This document shows, one piece after another, positions 1-7,946 of a stretch of 64,000 nt of DNA; within the stretch, counting starts at the first letter, position 1; each line of letters begins with the position of its first letter. Where the stretch lies: the NCBI GenBank assembly GCA_958403905.1, contig CATXZD010000001.1, positions 197,856 to 261,855 on the forward strand, in the 5' to 3' direction. The notes beneath the pieces were generated by a model. That model was not told the DNA's origin. It worked only from the letters and a program-made list of their open reading frames with translations, and did no database searches. Both the position numbers and the translations under genes were made by a program. Origin of the DNA: an uncultured Ruminococcus sp. (lineage in GTDB: Bacteria > Bacillota > Clostridia > Oscillospirales > Acutalibacteraceae).

Positions 1-1
1 T

Positions 2-406
2 CATAAGACTACAGACAACATTTTAAAAACCAAGGCTTTTACCGTGAGCGTTGCAGATACAGAACATATGGTTTCATGTGATTATGTAGGAGTAGTTTCG
101 GCAAATAACGAGCCGGATAAAATGACAAAAGCAGGTTTTACAACAATAAAAAGTGAATTTGTAAATGCCCCCGTAATTAATGAGTTGCCGCTTGTACTCG
201 AATGTGTTTTGAAGCAGGTTGTTGACGGCAGTAAGTTTATCGGTGAAATAAAAAATGTCAGCGCAGATGAAAGTATCTTAGGCGAGGACGGAGAAATAGA
301 CCTTGGTAAGTTACGTCCTATTACTTATGACCCGGTTCATCACGGATATTATGAACTTGGAAACCGTGTGGGAAATGCTTTCAAGGACGGAATTCAGCTC
401 AAATAA
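2..406 (+). CDS. Flavin reductase family protein (3' part, truncated by window edge)
   Basis: The reading frame is open from base 2, so the gene begins before the window; an internal GTG at 44 is not a convincing start because coding sequence continues upstream of it. The visible ~134 residues resemble the C-terminal half of the FMN-binding flavin reductase-like (DIM6/NTAB) family: a stretch ending TKAGFTT, an LVLECVLKQVVD beta segment, and a late HHGYYELG motif. Such proteins bind FMN and reduce flavin or act as small NAD(P)H oxidoreductases in the cytoplasm; the substrate cannot be told. A terminator follows, so it ends its transcription unit. Family assignment is fairly sure, precise role unknown. 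Confidence 0.75.
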   Translation, partial: HKTTDNILKTKAFTVSVADTEHMVSCDYVGVVSANNEPDKMTKAGFTTIKSEFVNAPVINELPLVLECVLKQVVDGSKFIGEIKNVSADESILGEDGEIDLGKLRPITYDPVHHGYYELGNRVGNAFKDGIQLK

Positions 407-442
407 AAAGTAATTTTTTGACCTAGTATTCTGCGAAAGAAG

Positions 443-478
443 ACCGCTTTAAACACGATGTTTAAGGCGGTTACTTTT
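443..478 (+). terminator. Intrinsic terminator after flavin reductase gene
   Basis: Arms ACCGCTTTAAA and TTTAAGGCGGT form a hairpin (with a G-T pair) around a short CACGATG loop, followed by a T-rich tract. It closes the transcript of the partial gene. Confidence 0.75.
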
Positions 479-518
479 GTATTTAATACTAACATTCATT
501 AAAATGTCAGCAGACAAC

Positions 519-548
519 TGCAACTTAGGTACAGTAAAATGCAACTTA
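519..548 (+). promoter_or_regulatory. LytTR-type operator: two TGCAACTTA direct repeats
   Basis: Two identical 9-bp direct repeats, TGCAACTTA at 519-527 and 540-548, are separated by 12 bp (21-bp period, two helical turns). LytTR regulators are known to bind pairs of 9-bp direct repeats 12-13 bp apart; the reverse complement TAAGTTGCA fits the GTT core of the published consensus. The pair ends 7 bp upstream of the -35 of the LytTR gene at 616, an activator-like position, suggesting autoregulation. Confidence 0.7.
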
Positions 549-555
549 CTTATTA

Positions 556-584
556 TTGAATTTTAATTTTGTTTTTGTTATGAT
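556..584 (+). promoter_or_regulatory. Sigma-A-type promoter of the LytTR-DUF3021 genes
   Basis: TTGAAT (556-561), 17-bp spacer, TATGAT (579-584). It lies between the direct repeats and the SD GGGGAGG of the LytTR gene. Confidence 0.6.
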
Positions 585-615
585 AAAATAAGGTTAAAAA
601 TGGGGAGGTCAGACA

Positions 616-1056
616 GTGTTCAAAATAACAATTACGCAAATCGGTGAAAACGACGAGGAAGAAATCATCGTTAAGTGCCGTGAAATCAACGACGAGGTGC
701 TCTCAATTGTTGAAAGGCTCAAAAAGAAAGAAACTATGCTGCTTGGCAGCAGGGACGGCGAGATGTTCCGCATTGCACCTAAGGACATCTTTTATATTGA
801 GTCTGTTGACAACAAAACCTATATTTATCTTCAGAAAAACGTCTATGAATCAAAGCTGAAGCTTTATGAGCTTGAAGAACAGTTAGGCAGTACAATGCTG
901 TTTCGGTGTTCAAAGGCTATGATACTGAATATCTCAAAAATACGTTCGGTAACGCCGTCAATCAACGGCAGATTTGAAGCAAAGCTTACTAACGGCGAAA
1001 CGGTGATAATTTCACGCCAGTATGTGCCGAATCTGAAAAAACGTTTAGGAATGTGA
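616..1056 (+). CDS. LytTR domain DNA-binding transcriptional regulator
   Basis: 146-residue protein with a C-terminal LytTR DNA-binding domain (about residues 44-146: DIFYIESVDNKTYIYL, FRCSKAMILNISKI, ISRQYVPNLKKRL). There is no receiver domain, so it is a stand-alone LytTR protein. The start is GTG, placed after a GGGGAGG SD. It is followed at 9 bp by a DUF3021 membrane protein and then an ABC exporter, an arrangement recurring in Firmicutes in which the regulator/membrane-protein pair controls the adjacent ABC transporter. The paired direct repeats at 519-548 are a good candidate for its own binding site. Confidence 0.88.
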   Translation: MFKITITQIGENDEEEIIVKCREINDEVLSIVERLKKKETMLLGSRDGEMFRIAPKDIFYIESVDNKTYIYLQKNVYESKLKLYELEEQLGSTMLFRCSKAMILNISKIRSVTPSINGRFEAKLTNGETVIISRQYVPNLKKRLGM

Positions 1057-1065
1057 GGTGCTATA

Positions 1066-1497
1066 ATGAAAGATACAGTGAAACTTGTAATTACTCATTT
1101 TTTTATAATATCAACAGGGGTTTTGTTTGTTGTAAGCCTTTCAAATTTGCTTTTTGACGGCAACAAGCCGTTGCCGCCTGAGTTGCCCTGGCAGGTGTTG
1201 CTGACGGGCTTATTGGGAGCATTGCCGTCGTTTTTGTTCAGCTTTAAAAACGAGCCGACAAAAAAGCAATTTCGGGTTAGAACAGTAATTCATTTTATTG
1301 TGATAGAAACTATTGTTATGACCGAGGGAGCATTATTTGAGTGGTACGAAAACTTTATTAATGCTTTGATTCTCTTCTTTGTTATACTTGCTATTTATAT
1401 CTTTGTATGGGTATACAGCTACTCTATGAATATTCATCTTGCAAAAGGCATAAATGCCGCACTTAAAAGATTTAACGAAGATTCTGACGAAATGTAA
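1066..1497 (+). CDS. DUF3021 family membrane protein
   Basis: 143 residues with four predicted transmembrane segments (approximately residues 9-29, 42-60, 76-93 and 102-123), the usual size and topology of DUF3021 proteins. It lies 9 bp after the LytTR gene and is surely cotranscribed. In related cassettes the DUF3021 protein is thought to sense or restrain the LytTR regulator at the membrane; that role is inferred from neighbourhood, not shown. A terminator follows before the ABC genes. Confidence 0.8.
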   Translation: MKDTVKLVITHFFIISTGVLFVVSLSNLLFDGNKPLPPELPWQVLLTGLLGALPSFLFSFKNEPTKKQFRVRTVIHFIVIETIVMTEGALFEWYENFINALILFFVILAIYIFVWVYSYSMNIHLAKGINAALKRFNEDSDEM

Positions 1498-1519
1498 TGC
1501 ATTTCACATAATCAATTCT

Positions 1520-1567
1520 GCACCTTGCATCGAGTTTTGAACAACTCGGTGCAGGGTGTCTTTTTTA
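1520..1567 (+). terminator. Intrinsic terminator after DUF3021 gene
   Basis: A 17-bp stem (GCACCTTGCATCGAGTT with AACTCGGTGCAGGGTGT, some G-T pairs) with a short loop is followed by CTTTTTT. It separates the regulator pair from the ABC genes, which therefore need their own promoter or read-through. Confidence 0.85.
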
Positions 1568-1613
1568 TTGTTTTTCTATCTGCTACAATAGGGTCACGAC
1601 AGGAGGAAATCTT

Positions 1614-2525
1614 ATGAAAAAGATAATTGAAGTTCAGAATCTTGTAAAGGATTACAAGGATGTCCACGCAGTGAGAGATATTTCATTCAGCGTTGATGAG
1701 GGTTCGTTTTTTGCGTTTCTCGGAATAAACGGAGCAGGAAAGTCCACAACGATCAATATACTCTGTACAGTACTTAAAAAAACCTCGGGTATTGTTAAGA
1801 TAGGCGGTTATGACCTTGATACGCAAAAATCAAAAATCAAGGATTTAATCGGAATAGTATTTCAAAGTCCCGTGCTTGACAAACAGCTGACAGTAAAGGA
1901 AAATCTTGTTTCACGCGCCGCATATTACGGCTACACAAAGGCTGAAACAAAAAAGAGGATTGACTATCTGACTGATATTTTTAATCTTAAAGAAATTCTC
2001 AGCAGACGTTATACTAAATTAAGCGGAGGTCAGCGCAGACGAGTTGACATTGCAAGGGCACTTATAAACAGCCCGAAAATCCTTTTCCTTGACGAGCCGA
2101 CTACAGGTCTTGACCCACAGACGAGAATTCAGGTGTGGAACATTATCCACAAGCTCCGTAAAGAAACGGGACTTACGGTATTTCTTACAACTCACTATAT
2201 GGAAGAAACAGCAGATTGCGACAATGTTGTGATTATTGATTCAGGCAAAATTTCCGCAAACAACACACCGTACAATCTCAAAAAGCAGTATGCTCACAAC
2301 AGGCTGGTGTGGTACACATCAAAGTCCGATGATGTTGAAAATCTGCTCAATAACGAAAATCTTACTTTCGAATATATAGGCGACGCCTACAAAATAAAAA
2401 TTGCCGACAGCAGTGAGGCTACAAGGCTTATAACCTCCTATCCGCAAATCAGCGACTACGAGGTTATAAAGGGAGATATGGACGACGTATTTCTCACAAT
2501 TACAGGAAAGAGATTGGGTGAATGA
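1614..2525 (+). CDS. ABC transporter ATP-binding protein
   Basis: 303-residue ABC-2-type exporter ATPase. Walker A is GINGAGKST (about residues 37-45), the signature is LSGGQRRRVDIARAL, Walker B is LFLDEPTTGLD, with an H-loop in TTHYMEE. The ~75-residue C-terminal extension is typical of drug or lipid exporters of the DrrA/NatA class. The SD AGGAGG lies before the ATG at 1614. The 3' end abuts the permease gene, so the two form a transporter. The substrate is unknown; the LytTR-DUF3021 neighbours suggest control by an extracellular or membrane signal. Confidence 0.9.
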   Translation: MKKIIEVQNLVKDYKDVHAVRDISFSVDEGSFFAFLGINGAGKSTTINILCTVLKKTSGIVKIGGYDLDTQKSKIKDLIGIVFQSPVLDKQLTVKENLVSRAAYYGYTKAETKKRIDYLTDIFNLKEILSRRYTKLSGGQRRRVDIARALINSPKILFLDEPTTGLDPQTRIQVWNIIHKLRKETGLTVFLTTHYMEETADCDNVVIIDSGKISANNTPYNLKKQYAHNRLVWYTSKSDDVENLLNNENLTFEYIGDAYKIKIADSSEATRLITSYPQISDYEVIKGDMDDVFLTITGKRLGE

Positions 2526-2526
2526 T

Positions 2527-3453
2527 ATGGTAAAAACACTATGTGCATATAAGGGAATGACCTTACGAAATATAAAGGTTTATCTGAAAGACAGAATGGC
2601 GATTATACTTTCAATGATGACGCAGATTATTGTACTCGGACTTTATCTGCTGTTTTTGAAGGGCAACTATCTTGATACAGTAAAAGCAAACCTCGGCGAG
2701 CTTGAAAGTCTTGTGACTGACGGAGCAATTGAGGCGCTCATAAATTCATGGCTTATTGCAGGAGTAATCGGTACATCGGTAGTGACCGTTGCACTCAGCT
2801 CGCTTTCGGTAATGGTTTCTGACAAGCAGAATAAAATTAACTACGATTACGGCGCATCTCCGGTAAAGGGAAGTACGGTAGTGCTGTCATATTTCAGCGG
2901 TGCGGTGGTAAATACAATTATCATCAGTTCAATTTTACTGACGGCAGGTCTTGTTTTCATCGCAATCGGCGGAACATTTGTGTATTCGTTTACCGATATT
3001 TTAAGCATTTACGGACTGACAGTGCTCGGCTCTGTTTCCTCAACTCTTTTGCTTATGGTTTTTGCTTCATTTTTTAAGAAAAGCTCAACATTAAGCTCAT
3101 TTAACGTAATGGTTTCAGCGGCAATCGGCTTTGTAATCGGCGCATATATTCCCGTTTCACAGTTTAGTCAGGGAGTGCAGACAGCTGTTAACCTTGTTCC
3201 CGGTTCGCAGATTGCAGGAATGATGAGAAACGTACTTATGACCCCTGCAATTGATAATATCAATGATATGCTGGGCGGTGCCGATAAGGGAATGTTTGCA
3301 GATAGTATAAAAGAAATTTTTACTTTAAAAATGAATTTGTTTGACAATGAAGTCGGCTTTGGATTTATGATGGCATATTCGCTTATTGCTATAGCAGTAT
3401 TCTTGATTATAAATCTTGTTTCATACAAATTCAGCTCGGTTTCAAAGGAATAA
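2527..3453 (+). CDS. ABC-2 type transporter permease
   Basis: About 308 residues with six hydrophobic segments: one near residue 30, one near 80, a cluster between 120 and 220, and a last near 285. This is the ABC-2 permease layout. It is the membrane partner of the ATPase just upstream, whose stop codon it nearly touches. An in-frame GTG at 2518 overlaps the ATPase gene; I prefer ATG at 2527, 6 bp after GGGTG, but the GTG start cannot be excluded. Export of a peptide, drug or lipid is inferred from family only. Confidence 0.85.
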   Translation: MVKTLCAYKGMTLRNIKVYLKDRMAIILSMMTQIIVLGLYLLFLKGNYLDTVKANLGELESLVTDGAIEALINSWLIAGVIGTSVVTVALSSLSVMVSDKQNKINYDYGASPVKGSTVVLSYFSGAVVNTIIISSILLTAGLVFIAIGGTFVYSFTDILSIYGLTVLGSVSSTLLLMVFASFFKKSSTLSSFNVMVSAAIGFVIGAYIPVSQFSQGVQTAVNLVPGSQIAGMMRNVLMTPAIDNINDMLGGADKGMFADSIKEIFTLKMNLFDNEVGFGFMMAYSLIAIAVFLIINLVSYKFSSVSKE

Positions 3454-3461
3454 TACGATGC

Positions 3462-3493
3462 AAAAAGGCGGCTGCAAAAGCAACCGCCTTTTA
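3462..3493 (+). terminator. Bidirectional terminator between convergent genes
   Basis: The inverted repeat AAAAGGCGGCTGC / GCAACCGCCTTTT has A-tracts on the left and T-tracts on the right, so it can terminate both the ABC permease transcript and the oncoming minus-strand transporter gene. One C-A mismatch in the stem. Confidence 0.8.
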
Positions 3494-3513
3494 TCTATAT
3501 TATGTTATTATGT

Positions 3514-4563
3514 TTACCAGATTCCAAGTATGTGCTGCATAAGAATACTTACGCCCGTGATTGCAATCCAGCATATAAATCCGAGAAGAATCGGTTTGCC
3601 GCCTGTTTTTACAAGCTTTACAATGTTTGTGTTAAGTCCTATTGCCGCCATAGCCATTACAATGAAGAATTTGCTAAGCTGTTTTAAGAAACCGAAAATG
3701 TTGTTTGCAACGTCAAGTGCCTGTCCCGTTAATACCGAAGTGGCAATTGTCGTGATTACCGAAGCAAGCACAAAATAAAGAATGAACATTGGGAAAATCT
3801 TTTTAAAGCTGACCTTTGTTGTAGAACCCGTGCCTGCGTTTTTCTCTTTTCTTATTCTCACAACAGCAAGCACAAGCGTAATCGGGATAATGGCGAGCGT
3901 TCTTGTAAGTTTTACAATTGTTGCAGCGTCAAGAACCATAGAGCCTGTATTGTGCATTGAATCCCATGTTGAAGCAGCGGCAGTTACAGACGAGGTGTCG
4001 TTTACAGCCGTCCCTGCAAACAGTGCAAAGCCCTCGTTGCTCATTCCTAAAATACCGCCGAGAGTTGGAAAAATAAGCGCCGCAATTATGTTAAAAAGAA
4101 AAATTACCGAAATTGATTGTGCAATTTCCTCATCGTCGGCGTCAATTACGGGCGCAGTTGCGGCAATTGCCGAACCGCCGCAGATACTTGAACCCACACC
4201 GATAAGCGTCGCGGTTTTTGACGGAATTTTTAAGAGCTTGTACATAGCAAAAGAAACTATAAGCGAGGTAGCAATTGTTGAAATGATTATCGGAAGCGAA
4301 GTAAGACCAACCTGTCCTACTGTTGCAAGGTTAAGTCCGAAACCTAGCAGTATTACGGCATATTGCAAAACCTTTTTTGAAGTAAATGTAATTCCGTCTA
4401 AAAACGCATTCTTTTTCTTAATAATGAGTGAAAGAATCATTCCTGCGATAATTGCGATTACGGGTGCGCCGATAACCTCAAGCGCAGGGAAAAGCATTAC
4501 AATAAGCCATGCAGGAACTGCAATTGCAAGGCAAAGCAGGATTCCCAAAACATATTTTTTCAT
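3514..4563 (-). CDS. YeiH/UPF0324 family putative transporter
   Basis: 349 residues, very hydrophobic, about ten membrane segments. It matches the YeiH (Cons_hypoth698) family: LLGFGLNL near residue 73, SSICGGSAIAA near residue 125, a conserved AGTAVNDTSSVTAA stretch and KLTRTLAIIP. Family members have been called putative sulfate exporters, but the substrate is not firmly known. The start ATG has a GGAGG SD about 7 bp upstream on the minus strand. It lies downstream of the radical SAM gene with an AT-rich inverted repeat between them, so cotranscription is uncertain. Confidence 0.85.
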   Translation of the reverse strand: MKKYVLGILLCLAIAVPAWLIVMLFPALEVIGAPVIAIIAGMILSLIIKKKNAFLDGITFTSKKVLQYAVILLGFGLNLATVGQVGLTSLPIIISTIATSLIVSFAMYKLLKIPSKTATLIGVGSSICGGSAIAATAPVIDADDEEIAQSISVIFLFNIIAALIFPTLGGILGMSNEGFALFAGTAVNDTSSVTAAASTWDSMHNTGSMVLDAATIVKLTRTLAIIPITLVLAVVRIRKEKNAGTGSTTKVSFKKIFPMFILYFVLASVITTIATSVLTGQALDVANNIFGFLKQLSKFFIVMAMAAIGLNTNIVKLVKTGGKPILLGFICWIAITGVSILMQHILGIW

Positions 4564-4587
4564 AGAATAACCTCCATATTTTAATTT

Positions 4588-4660
4588 GCAATTAACTATT
4601 TATTGATAAAAAGTTTGTTTTCCAACTTCATTTAATTTTTAATTGTAAATTGTTAATTGC
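4588..4660. repeat. AT-rich inverted repeat between two minus-strand genes
   Basis: GCAATTAAC (4588-4596) and GTTAATTGC (4652-4660) are perfect inverted copies flanking about 55 bp of AT-rich sequence. The right arm touches the stop codon of the radical SAM gene. It could form a weak terminator or be a small intergenic repeat; no strong T-tract follows on either strand. Confidence 0.5.
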
Positions 4661-5526
4661 TAATAGTCCCAGTCGGGAATAAAGTCTGTACTTGCCGATG
4701 ACATGCTCTGGGTAAAGCCGTCAAGTCCGAGTGAAAAAAGTGCAGATTTTACCTTGTCGTATTCACGGCGAGTTACCGTTCGGTTGATTTTCGGAAAATC
4801 CTTAGCCTTGTGAACAGGCACATATTGGCACATAAGGCTTACGAGCACCTGATTGTTGTAGCTGCGCTTTATAATGTCAAGTACTCCAAGACTGTTATTT
4901 GTATGGGACGGGAGAATCAGGTGACGTATAATTACACCCTTTTTCATCATTCCGTCCGAGTCGAAATCAGGCGTTCCTACCTGAAAAATCATCTCTTTTA
5001 TTGCGGCTGACACGGTGTTTACATAGTTTGGTGCAGATGAGTATTTGATTGCGAGAGCGTCATTGGAATACTTGAAATCAGGCAGATAGATGTCAACAAG
5101 ATCGTCAAGAACAGACAGAGTTTTTGGGCTTATGTAGCCGCTGCAATTGTACACAATCGGTATTGACGGCTTGTAAATGTCAAGACTTTCGGCAACTGCG
5201 GTCACATAGTGGTCGGCAGTTACAAGATTAATGTTGTGAACGCCCTGTTCCTCAAGTCTTTTATAACAGTCTGCAAGCTGCGAAGGGGTTATGGCTTTGC
5301 CCTTGTGACCGTCAGAAATTTCGTAGTTTTGGCAGTAAACGCATTTTAAAGTACAGCCCGAAAAAAACACTGTGCCGCTTCCCCTTGTACCGCTGATACA
5401 TGGTTCTTCGCCAAAATGCGGCGCAACTCTTGCAACAACAGGCAGAGTTCCTGCTTGGCAAAAACCGTTTCCCTGATGTTCGGTACGGCAGGCGTTGCAC
5501 TTTCTCGGACAGAGATTGCATATCAT
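4660..5526 (-). CDS. Radical SAM protein, pyruvate formate-lyase activase-like (PflX/COG1313 type)
   Basis: 288 residues. The SAM-binding cluster motif CTLKCVYC (C-x3-C-x2-C) is present near residue 55, preceded by an extra Cys-rich N-terminus (CNLCPRKCNACR plus a further Cys), as in COG1313 proteins related to PFL activases. The C-terminal half is the expected partial TIM barrel (YLPDFKYSN, RHLILPSHTNNS). A GTG at 5535 is possible, but ATG at 5526 sits 6 bp after GAGGTG and is preferred. The physiological target is unknown; no glycyl radical enzyme lies nearby. Confidence 0.85.
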   Translation of the reverse strand: MICNLCPRKCNACRTEHQGNGFCQAGTLPVVARVAPHFGEEPCISGTRGSGTVFFSGCTLKCVYCQNYEISDGHKGKAITPSQLADCYKRLEEQGVHNINLVTADHYVTAVAESLDIYKPSIPIVYNCSGYISPKTLSVLDDLVDIYLPDFKYSNDALAIKYSSAPNYVNTVSAAIKEMIFQVGTPDFDSDGMMKKGVIIRHLILPSHTNNSLGVLDIIKRSYNNQVLVSLMCQYVPVHKAKDFPKINRTVTRREYDKVKSALFSLGLDGFTQSMSSASTDFIPDWDY

Positions 5527-5589
5527 AAAAATCACCTCGACTATTGTAGCATAAAAGCAGACTAAAGTCGAGGGTTAAATGTGGTAATA

Positions 5590-5805
5590 TTATACGCGAA
5601 AGTCGGTTAAATAGTCTTCTAAAATATCATCAAAATGGCACGGCTCTATTTTCAGCTCGTTGCACATATTTACTAGCAAAATAATATCATTATAGTTTTT
5701 TGTGATTTTGTCAATCGATTTTATCAGTTTTCCGCAAGAAAAAATATCAATCCCGTAATGACAATCAGAATAATATTTTGCAATATTTAATTTGTATTCT
5801 ACCAT
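5590..5805 (-). CDS. Small DUF6514-like protein
   Basis: 71 residues, acidic C-terminus. The pattern VNMCNELKIEPCHFDDILEDYL resembles the conserved end of the small clostridial DUF6514 proteins (a '.LCN.L.L.P.HL.DVVEDFL' pattern recalled from the family). The N-terminal half looks like short beta strands (YKLNIAKYYSDCHYGIDIF). Function unknown. It stands alone, about 60 bp upstream (in transcription order) of the radical SAM gene, and may share its transcript. A GGGA lies just upstream of the ATG. Confidence 0.6.
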   Translation of the reverse strand: MVEYKLNIAKYYSDCHYGIDIFSCGKLIKSIDKITKNYNDIILLVNMCNELKIEPCHFDDILEDYLTDFRV

Positions 5806-6117
5806 TGTATCCCGTACTTTCGCCTGATGTTAATTTTATTCACAACAAATCATACCATTTCAACTGGAAGATGTCAATATATTTACATAAAACAATATAA
5901 TATTATCAATGCACCGCGTGCAAAATAAATTATATTATTTTGGATTATTTTGTTGAAACAGAAAGAAAAATATCGTATAATTTTAAATGTGTATATTTTA
6001 TACATTAAAAGTACACCGCATATTGCTTTTACGTTGAAAGCAATGCAAAATACTCACAAACTTTTTTGAAATTCGTGTCTGTTCAGGAAACGGGAGTGTG
6101 AAAATCAGGAGTTTTTT
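5806..6117. other. Intergenic region between divergent genes (312 bp)
   Basis: AT-rich. It holds a good plus-strand promoter (5953-5981) for the ABC operon, a small GC dyad GCAC-CGC-GTGC near 5911-5921, and a leader of about 130 nt. No convincing minus-strand promoter or RNA gene was recognised. Confidence 0.6.
5953..5981 (+). promoter_or_regulatory. Sigma-A promoter of the three-gene ABC exporter operon
   Basis: TTGAAA (5953-5958), exactly 17 bp, TATAAT (5976-5981). It implies a ~130-nt leader before the ATG at 6118. Confidence 0.75.
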
Positions 6118-7122
6118 ATGATTTATGTTGAAAAACTAAGAAAGGAATTTAAGAAAACCATCAAGGATCCCGGTTTAAAGGGCAGTTTGAAGTCATTTGT
6201 TAAGCCGAAAAAGGAAATTGTCACCGCGGTTAAAGACATTTCCTTTGATGTAAACGAGGGTGAAATTCTCGGGTTTATCGGTCCCAACGGTGCAGGGAAA
6301 TCAACCGTTATCAAGATGCTTACGGGCATACTTTCTCCGACATCGGGCAAATGCACAATCAACGGAAAAGATCCTCAGAAAGACAGAAAAAGATATGTAA
6401 AAGAAATCGGCGTTGTTTTTGGTCAGAGAACCCAGCTTTGGTGGGATTTGCCCCTTACCGAAACATATACTGTATTAAAGGAAATTTATGAGGTTGAGGA
6501 CAGCCGCTTTAAAAAGCGTATGGACTTTTTAAACGAAGTGCTTGAGCTTGACAGCTTTATCAACAGTCCTGTTCGTACTCTTTCTCTCGGTCAGCGAATG
6601 AGAGCCGACATTGCAGCGTCACTTCTTCACAGCCCGAAGGTGCTTTTTCTTGACGAACCGACAATCGGACTTGATGTTGTCGTAAAGGACAACATACGCA
6701 AGGCAATTGCGAAAATTAACGAGGAAGAGCATACTACCGTTGTGCTTACAACTCACGACTTGGAAGACATTGAATTGCTTTCAAAGAGAATCGTTATGAT
6801 TGACAAGGGCAGCAAGGTGTTTGACGGTAAAATCACCGATTTAAAGGAAAAGTACGGTCAGATGAGGGAACTTGCATTTATAAGTCCCGACGAAAATGCG
6901 CTGAAAATTCTCTGCTATGCCGAAAAATTCGGATTTGGTAAGGACGATTTGATTCAGAAACAGGACGGTACAAGCTGTAAAATCAGATTTAACAGCGCAA
7001 TTGTTCCCGTCAGCGATATGCTTTCCTATACCCTCTCAAAAATTAATGTCAAGGACATTAACGTAAAAGACGCTGATATTGAAGAGATTATACGGCGCCT
7101 TTACAAGGAAGGGGTTGAGTGA
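6118..7122 (+). CDS. ABC-2 exporter ATP-binding protein (COG4586 type)
   Basis: 334 residues. An N-terminal ~35-residue extension (KKTIKDPGLKGSLKSFVKPK) precedes the ATPase core, a feature of the COG4586 subfamily. Walker A is GPNGAGKST, the Q-loop is GQRTQLWWDLP, the signature is the variant LSLGQRMRADIAASLL, and Walker B is LFLDEPTIGLD. It is followed by two different permease genes, the standard three-gene arrangement of this subfamily (COG4586-4587-3694). Substrate unknown. The SD is CAGGAG. Confidence 0.9.
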   Translation: MIYVEKLRKEFKKTIKDPGLKGSLKSFVKPKKEIVTAVKDISFDVNEGEILGFIGPNGAGKSTVIKMLTGILSPTSGKCTINGKDPQKDRKRYVKEIGVVFGQRTQLWWDLPLTETYTVLKEIYEVEDSRFKKRMDFLNEVLELDSFINSPVRTLSLGQRMRADIAASLLHSPKVLFLDEPTIGLDVVVKDNIRKAIAKINEEEHTTVVLTTHDLEDIELLSKRIVMIDKGSKVFDGKITDLKEKYGQMRELAFISPDENALKILCYAEKFGFGKDDLIQKQDGTSCKIRFNSAIVPVSDMLSYTLSKINVKDINVKDADIEEIIRRLYKEGVE

Positions 7123-7123
7123 T

Positions 7124-7942
7124 TTGCGCAGAAAGCTAAAAATCTATACTCCTTTTATAAATGCAGGAATGCAGGAAGTTTCTGCCTACAGAGCAAACTG
7201 GCTGTTCTATATTCTCGGTGACGTGCTTGCCTGCTTTGTATCGTTCTTTGTTTGGGAGGCTGTTTTTATTTCAAACGGCGGAGAGTTGTTTATGGGCTTT
7301 GACAAGAGCGATATGGTTGTGTATATTTTTATGTCGTTTCTGACAGGTCAGGTAATAAGCAGCGGCGGTACGTACAATATAGGCGAGGAGATAAAAGACG
7401 GCTCAATTGCAATGAGAATGATTAAACCGATAAGCTACAACGCTACTTTTCTGTTTCAGGAAATCGGCAACAAGCTTATGGAAATAGGCGTAATATTTGT
7501 TCCGCTTGTTGCAGGAGTTGAAATCTATCGATTTGCCGTGATGGGTGAATTGAAATTTGATATTTTAAAATTTTTATTATATTTTGTATGCTGCGTGTTT
7601 GCGTATGCAATCAACTTTTTCTTTAACATCTGTTACGGCTTTACGGCGTTTGTGTTCAAAAATCTTTGGGGCTCAAATATGCTGAAAAATACTATAGTAA
7701 GCTTTTTGTCGGGCGCTATAATTCCGCTTGCTTTTTTGCCCGATGTGCTCAAAAACGCACTTATCTTTCTGCCTTTTTCATCGCTTACATATACGCCCGT
7801 AATGGTTTATATGGGAATGTACACGGGATACGAGCTGATGTTCTTCATGGGAATTCAGATTTTTTGGGCAGTTGTATTCTGGCTGTTGTCAAAGTTAATT
7901 TGGAAGTGCGTAATTAACCGACTTTCAATCCAGGGAGGTTGA
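7124..7942 (+). CDS. ABC-2 family permease (COG4587 type)
   Basis: 272 residues with six membrane segments. The beginning, RKLKIYTPFINAGMQEVSAYRANWLFYILGD in outline, is typical of COG4587 permeases: a short amphipathic start, then the first helix. I place the start at TTG 7124, one base after the ATPase stop and 9 bp after GAAGGGG; an ATG at 7079 would overlap the ATPase by 44 bp and has no SD. Pairs with the next gene as a heterodimeric permease. Confidence 0.82.
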   Translation: MRRKLKIYTPFINAGMQEVSAYRANWLFYILGDVLACFVSFFVWEAVFISNGGELFMGFDKSDMVVYIFMSFLTGQVISSGGTYNIGEEIKDGSIAMRMIKPISYNATFLFQEIGNKLMEIGVIFVPLVAGVEIYRFAVMGELKFDILKFLLYFVCCVFAYAINFFFNICYGFTAFVFKNLWGSNMLKNTIVSFLSGAIIPLAFLPDVLKNALIFLPFSSLTYTPVMVYMGMYTGYELMFFMGIQIFWAVVFWLLSKLIWKCVINRLSIQGG

Positions 7943-7946
7943 TTAT

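Noticed and set aside
3782..4570. 262-codon plus-strand open frame
   Set aside because: It lies antisense to the YeiH-like gene, whose protein has clear family motifs and an SD; the opposite frame has low-complexity Ala/Ile/Thr composition and no SD.
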